The notes under the pieces were generated by a model that was not told the origin of the DNA, searched no databases, and saw only the letters and a list, made by a program, of their open reading frames with translations. From Flavobacteriales bacterium (lineage in GTDB: Bacteria; Bacteroidota; Bacteroidia; Flavobacteriales_D; Crocinitomicaceae), in NCBI GenBank assembly GCA_018665005.1, contig JABJEE010000234.1:1-8595 (forward strand): a DNA stretch of 8,595 nucleotides. The letters are read 5' to 3'. A program made the translations under genes and the position numbers. Each line of letters begins with the position of its first letter. The first letter of the stretch is position 1. Shown one piece after another: positions 1 through 6,454 of this stretch.

Positions 1-21
1 CAAATAGCTTAAAACCATCGC

Positions 22-1155
22 TTAAGGGAGTATGAGCCACAACCGACCATAATGCTTCATCATTCCTGCATAATTTCCTGCAGATGTACCTACTCCAGCA
101 TAAAGATCAACGTGCCCCGGTCCCTTAATTGCACCACCCGTATCGTGAACCATTAGTATCCTAAATTCATGTTTTAGGAATTTGCCCTCTACATCTAAAA
201 CAGGGGTTTCTCCGAGTAGAAGCGCGCCTTTTGGTAAATATTTGAAGTCACATGCGATAGAAACAAAATCAACCAAAGGAACATTGGCGGCTCCCGATGG
301 CTGATTATTGGTTTCCTTAAAATATACATATGATGCATTTTTCATTAAAATGTGGAGGCTGTCTGGATTTGCGTCAAACCATTCTCGAATAGACTTCATC
401 GAAATATCTTCTTTCCGAATGTAACCCGCACCCGTCAAATACTTGCCAATACTCAAATAGGCCTTGTTGTTATTTCCTCCATAGGCACATAATTTCTTTG
501 TTCCATCTTTGAACTGAACATAGCCCGAACCCTGAACTTGCATTGAATACACATCCCAGTAATTTTTAGCGTATCCTATTTCTAAATTCTTGTTCTTTAG
601 CAAGAGCTTACTATCAATTTGATACCTTGATAGTTTTTGTAAATAAGCACTGCTTGGTTTTTTATATATGGGATACTTATAGATACTATCTTGTGTTAAA
701 CTCACCTCAACAATAGGGGTGTAATAGCTCGTAAAGAAAACATTCCCACAGGAATCTTCTCCCCACACTTTTTGAAGCTCTAAACCTGATAAATTCAACG
801 AATCAAGATTTCGTTGCTGCAGGAAATGATTTACTTTTCTTAGACTTTCATAATTATACTTTGGCCGGCTTAAAGGAGATGCCGATGCCGAACCCCTTCG
901 GTTTAAATAATTCATATTCGAACCCAAAGCCTTACGTAACCATTCCCCATTAGAAACACGCACCATTTTAAATGAAGTGTCTTTTTCAAACACGGTTTTC
1001 ATTTTTGGGGCGCCAATGAGCTTTCCATTGTTTTCAAATTCATATCCATGCCCTAAGCCTGAAGGAACAGGTACTTTTTGCACACCATCACTCTGACCAC
1101 AAACACTCATTGTTAAAACCATTAAAATACTTAATGTCAATAATTTTATACTCAT
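22..1155 (-). CDS. mltA: MltA-type lytic murein transglycosylase (3D domain), exported
   Basis: The 377-residue product should cleave the MurNAc-GlcNAc bond of peptidoglycan, leaving 1,6-anhydromuramic ends, in the periplasm. Residues 1-20 form a Sec signal peptide (SIKLLTLSILMVLTMSVCG) with likely cleavage before Gln21. The MltA barrel domain follows, with the signature VQGSGYVQFKDG and then YGGNNNKAYLSIGKYL in the middle of the protein. The C-terminal 3D domain has its three conserved aspartates at about D303 (SIACDFKYLPKG), D338 (VHDTGGAIKGPGH) and D350 (VDLYAG), and ends in the typical AGMMKHYGRLW. Length fits the family. E. coli MltA is an outer-membrane lipoprotein. Here Cys19 is preceded by M-S-V, a poor lipobox, so a soluble periplasmic enzyme is also possible. 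The gene is divergent from the PLP-enzyme gene and its ATG has only a weak purine-rich leader. The family call is secure; anchoring is uncertain. Confidence 0.93.
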   Translation of the reverse strand: MSIKLLTLSILMVLTMSVCGQSDGVQKVPVPSGLGHGYEFENNGKLIGAPKMKTVFEKDTSFKMVRVSNGEWLRKALGSNMNYLNRRGSASASPLSRPKYNYESLRKVNHFLQQRNLDSLNLSGLELQKVWGEDSCGNVFFTSYYTPIVEVSLTQDSIYKYPIYKKPSSAYLQKLSRYQIDSKLLLKNKNLEIGYAKNYWDVYSMQVQGSGYVQFKDGTKKLCAYGGNNNKAYLSIGKYLTGAGYIRKEDISMKSIREWFDANPDSLHILMKNASYVYFKETNNQPSGAANVPLVDFVSIACDFKYLPKGALLLGETPVLDVEGKFLKHEFRILMVHDTGGAIKGPGHVDLYAGVGTSAGNYAGMMKHYGRLWLILP

Positions 1156-1284
1156 TGTTACTTCTCATTTCAAACAGAGAACAATATAGGAAAATGCGCT
1201 TTATTTGTTGCCATGGATAAAAAAGAGCAAAACATTCTGTAATGCTTTCCTAAAAATTCTAAAAAATGTATCTTACCGGCTTAT

Positions 1285-1291
1285 AAAGGTG
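1285..1291 (+). promoter_or_regulatory. Shine-Dalgarno-like site that decides the PLP-enzyme start
   Basis: AAAGGTG lies 6 bases before the ATG at 1298. Most other genes in the window have only A-rich leaders, so this stands out. It favours ATG 1298 over the in-frame TTG at 1205 and GTG at 1289. The 31 codons between 1205 and 1298 encode a lysine-rich stretch that is unlike the start of a fold-type I PLP enzyme. Confidence 0.5.
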
Positions 1292-1297
1292 AATAAA

Positions 1298-3142
1298 ATG
1301 GAAGACGATAAAACACTCAATTATATTAAGGATACTCTAAAAAACGTGCCAAAAGATTGGATCAACTTGACCACGCATCGCTTAGATATTTATGACGAGT
1401 CTCAAGCTAAAAATCAATTCTTAACTCAATTCGAATCTTTATTTGAAAAAGGGGTGTGCAATACAAGGTCATTAGAGGAGCTTCCTACGGCATTTGATTA
1501 TATAAGATTGGGGCATCCATTGTCTTGTATTCTCGAATGGTTTATTGGACAAAGAATACGTCTGGATTCAAAAAACGTCATCAGTTTTTCATCGAAAACA
1601 ATGCCTCTTTTAGCCATTTTAAGAAAAAATGCTCTAGAGGGAAAAACGACACAAATCAACTATTCTGGAGATCTCCCTGCCGCACTAGACCTAGAGTCAC
1701 TTAAAACCGTTTACGGGTATAATTTTGAGTTAAACAAAGTTTCTGCTGCATCTGATGTTTCAAAGAACTTAAACAGCTCTGTTTTTATCTCTCAAAATGA
1801 GCGAATTCCCTTTACAGAGCTTAATGAAAGTATTGATTTTTTGATTCATATTAATGAAACATTAGGTAGTATAATCATGGTTAATGGTCATGGAAACGAA
1901 GAATATGTTTCAGAAATACAACATGTTCGCAGAAGAGAAACCATCGCAATGACACCGGCAAATGCCCTTATCACCTTACAAAAGATTTCTCGAGAACAAT
2001 TATCGAATGCAACGCATTTAAAAAAGAACGAAAATAAAGCATCTGTTTTAAATTCAATTAAAGAGATTACATCCACGACATGGACACCCATCGTTGCCTC
2101 GAGTGGACTCTCAATTCAATATGCCATATTAATGGGGCTAATTCATGATGCCATTGAAAAACACCCTGGAAAAGCCATTAAAATTATTGTGCCACCAAAT
2201 TGTTACGGAGGAACAAATGATCAAGCGCGACGAGTAGCAAGTTCCGTGTCCGGTGTTGAGGTGCTTGATCTACCCGTAGATGATGGGAGTGACATGGTAC
2301 AAAGTGTTGATGCCATTCTTCAAAATATTGCAGCTCAAGATGCCATTCCATATATTATTGCTGAGATACCTACAAATCCTAGAGTAGAGGTTCCTGATTT
2401 GATTATGCTTCAAAAAGTACTGGGCAAAAAAAGAATCACAAAAATTGGAGAACCCGCAATTTCTCCTGTATTTATTCTTGATCAGACCTTTTGTCCAAAT
2501 ATTAATTTTTTAGGAGAAGGGGCTGTACTGTCTAATGTTCGTGCCATTTCATATGCAAGCGGGTCTAAGTTTCCAAGTGGTGGCAAGTGTACTGCCGGAT
2601 ACTGCGTTGCAAATGTAAATGCAGGCCCATTAATGGAAAAAATAGAACAACACCTTCAAATTTGTGATAACGAAGCAACTGCTCTTCAATATGAAATATT
2701 GGCTAAACAATTGCCTTCAATGAATCAAAGAATTAGCGATGCTTACGCCAACACTCGAGAATTTGTCAATTTCATTAGAGAAACCTTGCCCGAAGCGAAA
2801 ATTAATTTTGTTTCTGAAACATTGGCAAAAGAGGGATTTACCCCTTCTGTTTTCTCATTAGACCTTCCGACCAAAGGCGATACGGATGATGAACGAGAAA
2901 TGTACAAACGGACGTTGAATCTAAAGCTCATTGATCTAATGATTAAAAACATTCCCAATGAAAGTAAATATTGTGTGAGTTATGGTCAACTAAAAGGCTG
3001 TTATTGGACCATTCCTGCCACATCGACCCAGGGAACAACCAAAGAGGGAGACAAAGATTATATTGCCCGCGTGGCTCTATCGCCCAAAATGGATTTAGAA
3101 TTACATAAAAAAGTATTTTTTGATTTTGTTAGCACCATTTGA
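1298..3142 (+). CDS. Large divergent PLP-dependent enzyme, Cys/Met-metabolism family
   Basis: The 614-residue protein has a recognisable cystathionine gamma-synthase-like fold-type I PLP core. From ATG 1298 the landmarks are: a Y-x-R-x-G-H-P-L motif (DYIRLGHPL), the usual family substrate-loop signature; S268-S269-G270 (SSGLSIQ), the phosphate-binding loop; Y303 in NCYGGT, which stacks on the cofactor ring; EIPTNPR at 356-362, equivalent to ESPTNP; D395 in LDQTFCPN, which contacts the pyridine nitrogen; and K424 in SGSKFPSGGK, the likely Schiff-base lysine. Classical members have about 380-430 residues, so this one carries roughly 200 extra. Most of these lie between the YIRLGHPL motif and the SSG loop. 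The cytoplasmic substrate cannot be named from sequence; sulfur amino-acid lyase or transferase chemistry is the family default. Neither neighbour points to a pathway. The cofactor residues look intact, so it is probably active. Family confidence is high; exact reaction unknown. Confidence 0.85.
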   Translation: MEDDKTLNYIKDTLKNVPKDWINLTTHRLDIYDESQAKNQFLTQFESLFEKGVCNTRSLEELPTAFDYIRLGHPLSCILEWFIGQRIRLDSKNVISFSSKTMPLLAILRKNALEGKTTQINYSGDLPAALDLESLKTVYGYNFELNKVSAASDVSKNLNSSVFISQNERIPFTELNESIDFLIHINETLGSIIMVNGHGNEEYVSEIQHVRRRETIAMTPANALITLQKISREQLSNATHLKKNENKASVLNSIKEITSTTWTPIVASSGLSIQYAILMGLIHDAIEKHPGKAIKIIVPPNCYGGTNDQARRVASSVSGVEVLDLPVDDGSDMVQSVDAILQNIAAQDAIPYIIAEIPTNPRVEVPDLIMLQKVLGKKRITKIGEPAISPVFILDQTFCPNINFLGEGAVLSNVRAISYASGSKFPSGGKCTAGYCVANVNAGPLMEKIEQHLQICDNEATALQYEILAKQLPSMNQRISDAYANTREFVNFIRETLPEAKINFVSETLAKEGFTPSVFSLDLPTKGDTDDEREMYKRTLNLKLIDLMIKNIPNESKYCVSYGQLKGCYWTIPATSTQGTTKEGDKDYIARVALSPKMDLELHKKVFFDFVSTI

Positions 3143-3157
3143 TGGTTTACTCAGGCA

Positions 3158-3180
3158 TGCACTAAAGTATAATTGGTGCA
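3158..3180 (+). other. Hairpin between the PLP-enzyme and helicase genes
   Basis: TGCACTAA and TTGGTGCA pair as an 8-bp RNA stem (one G-U pair) around the 7-base loop AGTATAA. It begins 15 bases after the PLP-enzyme stop. No T-run follows, so it is not a standard intrinsic terminator. It may stabilise the 3' end of the upstream message or sit in the helicase leader. The loop and right arm also contain TATAATTG, a five-of-six match to the Bacteroidota -7 element TAnnTTTG, so part of it could be promoter DNA. Confidence 0.3.
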
Positions 3181-3220
3181 AATGCAATGACTTAATGATT
3201 TTTCTTAATTACTTTACACA

Positions 3221-4579
3221 ATGAATACTTTCGAAGATTTCAATATCAAAAAGCAATTGCGAAAAGCGATTGACGAATTAGGGTTTGAAAAACCTACTCC
3301 CATTCAGCAAGCATCTTATTCCACGATTCTTGGAGGCTTCGATTTTGTAGGTATTGCTCAGACTGGTACCGGGAAAACCATTGCCTACCTTCTTCCTATA
3401 TTACAGGACTTGAAATTTTCAGACCAGCTGCAGCCCAGGGTCTTGATCCTTGCTCCTACTAGAGAACTCGTTATTCAGATAGTAGAACAAGTTGAGATAT
3501 TAACGCCTTATCTCAGCGTAAGAGTGCTGGGTGTTTATGGGGGAAGCAATAATATCATCGCGCAGAAGCAAGCGCTTACGCAAGGGGTTGATGTCATCGT
3601 AGGTACGCCAAGACGATTATATGATCTTGCGCTTAGCAATCTTTTGCGACTTAAGTCTATCAAAAAACTGGTGATCGACGAAGTAGATATTATGCTAGAT
3701 TTTGGCTACAAAACACAATTGAAAAACATTTTTGACCACCTCCCTGCAAAACGGCAAAACATTCTCTTCTCGGCTACAATGACGAGTTATGTCGATGAAT
3801 TAACAGATGGCTTTCTAATTAACCCCGTTAAGAAAACGATTTCCATTAGCGGTACGCCTCTAGATAATATTAGTCAGGAGTGCTATGCCGTCCCTAATTT
3901 TTATACAAAAGCAAACTTGCTAAAACATTTATTAGAAGATAAAATAGAATTTAGCAAGGTCTTGATTTTTGTTGGCACGAAAGTACATGCTGACAGCTTG
4001 TTTGAAATCTTAAATTCCGAATCTGAAATTTCTGTTATTCACTCCAGTAAAGAGCAAAATCACCGAACAAAATCAATAGATAAGTTCGTCGATGGCACAA
4101 GCAGAATTCTGATTGCAACCGATGTTATTGCCCGAGGAATTGATATTGAAAAAATCACTACCGTAATTAGTTTTAATACGCCATTGTACCCAGAGAATTA
4201 TATTCACCGAATTGGACGAACCGGTCGCGCCAAACAGCAAGGAAGATCCATTCTTTTTTACACCGAAAAAGAAATGGTTTTAAAAGAAGCTATAGAGGGT
4301 TTAATGAATTATACGATTCCAATAAGTAACATCCCTGAAGAAATAGAGATAAGTCACCAGCTCATGGATGATGAAAAGGACAAGCCTGTTGACGAAATCA
4401 ATATATCTGATAAAAACTCCATGACGGAATCTGGCGCTTCGTTTCATAAAAAATCAGCCAAGAACAGCAAAGCAAAAACCGAAAAGAAGAGCTACAATAA
4501 AACCTTAAAAGAAAAGTTTAAAAAACCCATTAGGCGCGGTGATAAAATTCAAAACATGAAAAAGAAAAAGAAGAAATAA
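3221..4579 (+). CDS. DEAD-box-family ATP-dependent RNA helicase (DEVD variant)
   Basis: The 452-residue cytoplasmic protein should unwind or remodel RNA duplexes using ATP, as in ribosome assembly, RNA decay or cold adaptation. All core motifs are in order: Q motif with upstream Phe (GFEKPTPIQ, 21-29), I (AQTGTGKT, 46-53), Ia (PTREL, 79-83), Ib (VGTPRRL, 127-133), II (DEVD, 153-156), III (SAT, 184-186), IV (LIFVGTK, 248-254), V (ATDVIARGID, 299-308) and VI (HRIGRTGR, 329-336). Motif II is DEVD in place of DEAD, and the following R-M-L-D becomes I-M-L-D. The catalytic D-E pair is kept. From about residue 385 an acidic linker leads to a lysine-rich tail ending in six lysines, a common RNA-binding extension in bacterial members. 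The start is ATG without a Shine-Dalgarno. The subgroup (RhlE, CshA or other) cannot be set from sequence alone, so no symbol is given. Confidence 0.95.
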   Translation: MNTFEDFNIKKQLRKAIDELGFEKPTPIQQASYSTILGGFDFVGIAQTGTGKTIAYLLPILQDLKFSDQLQPRVLILAPTRELVIQIVEQVEILTPYLSVRVLGVYGGSNNIIAQKQALTQGVDVIVGTPRRLYDLALSNLLRLKSIKKLVIDEVDIMLDFGYKTQLKNIFDHLPAKRQNILFSATMTSYVDELTDGFLINPVKKTISISGTPLDNISQECYAVPNFYTKANLLKHLLEDKIEFSKVLIFVGTKVHADSLFEILNSESEISVIHSSKEQNHRTKSIDKFVDGTSRILIATDVIARGIDIEKITTVISFNTPLYPENYIHRIGRTGRAKQQGRSILFYTEKEMVLKEAIEGLMNYTIPISNIPEEIEISHQLMDDEKDKPVDEINISDKNSMTESGASFHKKSAKNSKAKTEKKSYNKTLKEKFKKPIRRGDKIQNMKKKKKK

Positions 4580-4586
4580 TCTTTGT

Positions 4587-4799
4587 TTACCCAAGCGTAT
4601 GTAAATCATCCATGATACACATTGGGTTATCCCTTTAAAACCAGCAAAGTGTTACTAAATCATCTATGTCCTGATGGGCTATAGTCCCACATAATGTTTC
4701 TAATTCTGCGGGTAGCTCTCTTTTGAAACTAATAATATCTAGTTTCTCATTTGCAAGGTTTTTAAATTCGAAAGCCAATTTATCAGATATTCCTTTCGT
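4587..4799 (-). pseudogene. Decayed reading frame of unknown function (possible gene remnant)
   Basis: On the minus strand, 54 sense codons run from 4799 to a TAA at 4635-4637. The translation begins TKGISDKLAFEFKNLANEK and ends IAHQDIDDLVTLCWF, with balanced, protein-like composition. The same frame stays open past the TAA for 15 more codons (RDNPMCIMDDLHTLG) to a second TAA at 4587-4589. Just upstream, a TAG at 4800-4802 and further stops close the frame. No ATG opens it; a TTG seven codons in is the only start candidate, with AAAGGA about 12 bases before it. The secreted-protein terminator ends transcription before this frame. I read it as the C-terminal remnant of a lost gene. I do not recognise the family. 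A small expressed protein or chance open frame remains possible. Confidence 0.35.
4602..4682. repeat. Imperfect in-frame direct duplication, offset 54 bp
   Basis: Copy one (4602-4630) begins TAAATCATCCATG and ends ATTGGGTTAT. Copy two (4656-4682) begins TAAATCATCTATG and ends ATGGGCTAT. The starts are exactly 54 bp (18 codons) apart. In the minus-strand remnant frame they give the similar peptides IDDLVTL and MDDLHTL. This suggests an old tandem duplication at the end of the lost gene, now diverged. Confidence 0.4.
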
Positions 4800-4834
4800 C
4801 TAATCTAACTTACTGTTCTTTTAAATTTAAGCAC

Positions 4835-4862
4835 AAAAAAAAAGGGCGCCGAAGCGCCCTTT
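4835..4862 (-). terminator. Rho-independent terminator with UUCG tetraloop
   Basis: Read on the minus strand, AAAGGGCGC-TTCG-GCGCCCTTT forms a 9-bp stem closed by a UUCG loop, and the T-run extends to nine bases. It lies 20 bases after the TAA of the secreted thioredoxin-like gene and is clearly its terminator. On the plus strand the same stem has only TTT before AATATT, so it would terminate plus-strand transcripts less well. Confidence 0.93.
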
Positions 4863-4882
4863 AATATTAAAAATGTTTGCGG

Positions 4883-6382
4883 TTATTTAATCACAACATT
4901 TGAATTTGAAGTCAAACCGTTTGCTTTAACAGAAACCACATAAGTTCCTTTTGCAAAACTTTCCGTTGAGAAAGAAATAACTTGAGTTCCGTTTGCTCCT
5001 GAAGCAACTTGAGTTCCCAATACTCTTCCTTGAAGATCCATAATTGAAACGTATGTGTCATTTGTATTCTCGAAAGAAATATTTACAACATCAGTTGCTG
5101 GATTAGGATAAACCTGAACATTTTGAGCAGTCATTTCATCAAGAGATGCTACAGTGTTTTTAACCAATCCTGCATCCATAGCGCCATAATTTACAGCTGA
5201 TTCTGAAAGAATAACGTTTCCATTATTGTCTTTAACAGACCAACTTCCACCACCACCTTCTTGAAGACCGTCTCCGTAGTAGTCATAAATTGTAAATGTA
5301 TAACAATCAACCGCAGGCAATGCAATTGGCCAGCTATAAGCCGTAGAGTTAGCTAAAGGGTTTGATGGATCTGCAGGGGGAGGGAATTGACCCGTTCCAT
5401 AGTTTCCTTGTACGTTTTCGTTTCCTTCTGACCATACAACCGCACCGCTTGAATTGGTTAATTCCATCCAAACCTCATCAGCATATGTATCTGTCAATAC
5501 TTCAACAGTAATTGTTGCCGCTGTCTCTTGAGCAGTGTTAATCGTTGCTGATACAGTATTGTCTGAAGCATTGTCGTCAGCAGATAGTTCTATTGAATAT
5601 GTTGTCGTTGACGTTGGAGATACTGTTCCTAAGTTAACGCTTTCCATTTCATAAGTTGCAAGGTTACCAGACCAGTTATAAGATAAAACTGATGTTCCAC
5701 CATCCATAACTTCAATTGTTGCAGAAGTTAATGCACCTGTACCCATATTTTGAAGATCTACACTCATTGCTACAGGTTCTCCACATGTGATAGTTTCACC
5801 AGTATAACCCAATAAAGATCCGTTATTAGCACCACTTGCTGATTCGCAATTTGCTGTTCCAGAATAATGAGCGTTTGCAGACAACTGACCAGATTCTTTT
5901 AAGATTCTGTTAGGACATATTGTATAAATTATTGGCCAATAAGGCAAATCATACAACTGAGCTATATTATCGTCGTTACACATTGGGAAGTCAACTGATT
6001 GACCATTTGGCTCTAACCAGTTTCCTAAGCTACTGTTGGTAAGTTCACTTAATGCTGTACCCGCATCTCCTTCGAACCACAAAACAACAACATCATCAGT
6101 AGTACTTGCCAAAACCCCAGGCTCACCTGCAGGACCGTGATTTGCCCAAAGGTCTTCAAGAGCTCCTCCTGTATGGTAGTTCCAACATGGACCACACCAG
6201 GTAGCACTAATATCCATAACCACAGAGTAACCCTGGTCTAGATAATCATATAAATTGTGAGTGTTCCCGTTGACGTCAGTCGTTGTAAAATCCGGGGCGA
6301 TACTTCCGTCTGGAAGCTGTGCAATAGATTTGCTCGCAAATAAAGTCGAACAAAGAATTGCAGAAAGTAGAATTTTTTTCAT
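4883..6382 (-). CDS. Secreted thioredoxin-fold protein with T9SS type A sorting domain
   Basis: This 499-residue protein is built for export across both membranes. Residues 1-21 are a signal peptide cleaved at SIA-Q. A redoxin/TlpA-like domain follows (about 25-170): GSIAPDFTTTDVNG, then the active-site W-C-G-P-C-W (C63, C66) and a likely cis-proline at P150 (YWPIIY). Residues 200-284 look like an Ig/CARDB-type beta domain (QNMGTGAL, VMDGGTSVL). Residues 290-395 form a second beta domain with YDYYGDGLQEGGGG, a Gly/Asp-rich motif common in secreted Bacteroidota proteins. The last 76 residues (424-499) are the sorting domain, opening VYPNPATDVVNISF and closing GTYVVSV...NVVIK; the T9SS normally removes this tail and releases the protein or links it to surface lipopolysaccharide. 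The function may be extracellular disulfide exchange, but the redox fold could be only a scaffold. The leader is A-rich with no Shine-Dalgarno, and the gene appears monocistronic. Confidence 0.9.
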   Translation of the reverse strand: MKKILLSAILCSTLFASKSIAQLPDGSIAPDFTTTDVNGNTHNLYDYLDQGYSVVMDISATWCGPCWNYHTGGALEDLWANHGPAGEPGVLASTTDDVVVLWFEGDAGTALSELTNSSLGNWLEPNGQSVDFPMCNDDNIAQLYDLPYWPIIYTICPNRILKESGQLSANAHYSGTANCESASGANNGSLLGYTGETITCGEPVAMSVDLQNMGTGALTSATIEVMDGGTSVLSYNWSGNLATYEMESVNLGTVSPTSTTTYSIELSADDNASDNTVSATINTAQETAATITVEVLTDTYADEVWMELTNSSGAVVWSEGNENVQGNYGTGQFPPPADPSNPLANSTAYSWPIALPAVDCYTFTIYDYYGDGLQEGGGGSWSVKDNNGNVILSESAVNYGAMDAGLVKNTVASLDEMTAQNVQVYPNPATDVVNISFENTNDTYVSIMDLQGRVLGTQVASGANGTQVISFSTESFAKGTYVVSVKANGLTSNSNVVIK

Positions 6383-6454
6383 TATTTGTTTTTTTTTAGT
6401 CTTGTAAATTTATAACATAAATCTGAATTTACGAAATGATTAAATAAATATAAT
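6383..6454. promoter_or_regulatory. Divergent promoter region with a 7-bp dyad
   Basis: These 72 bp must hold the promoters of both the secreted thioredoxin-like gene and the sirtuin. TAAATTTA (6405-6412) is self-complementary and matches the Bacteroidota -7 element TAnnTTTG at five of six defined bases on either strand. TTTG at 6385-6388 could be the plus-strand -33 element, though the 16-bp spacer is short. GTAAATT (6404-6410) and AATTTAC (6426-6432) form a perfect inverted repeat 22 bp apart, a possible operator. A run of nine T gives the leftward gene an A-rich leader. In DNA this AT-rich, chance matches are likely. Confidence 0.35.

Larger units (their letters stand above)
4580..4882. 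other. Intergenic region with gene remnant, duplication and terminator
   Basis: This 303-bp gap lies between the plus-strand helicase and a minus-strand secreted-protein gene. It holds no intact gene. Its left two-thirds carries a decayed minus-strand reading frame with a short imperfect duplication. Its right part holds the terminator of the secreted-protein gene. For the helicase, the only candidate 3' hairpin is ACCCAA (4589-4594) pairing with TTGGGT (4622-4627), with GTAT/ATAC inside. It has a long loop and no T-run, so it is weak. Confidence 0.6.

Noticed and set aside
1205..1297. N-terminal extension of the PLP enzyme from TTG 1205
   Set aside because: The 31 lysine-rich codons precede a better ATG with AAAGGTG at good spacing, and they occupy the divergent promoter region.
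1888..2091. 67-codon open frame on the minus strand
   Set aside because: It lies wholly inside the PLP-enzyme gene on the opposite strand, has no recognisable motif and no start context; it is a shadow.
2743..2958. 71-codon open frame on the minus strand
   Set aside because: It is antisense to the C-terminal part of the PLP enzyme, with low-complexity Ser/Arg-rich content and no family resemblance.
4555..4579. A-rich lysine tract at the helicase end as a possible frameshift or slippage site
   Set aside because: It simply encodes the usual basic tail and ends in a proper stop; nothing downstream would be gained by slippage.
6390..6397. T-run before the secreted-protein gene as a terminator
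   Set aside because: No GC-rich stem precedes it on either strand. On the minus strand it is the A-rich leader typical of Bacteroidota translation starts.
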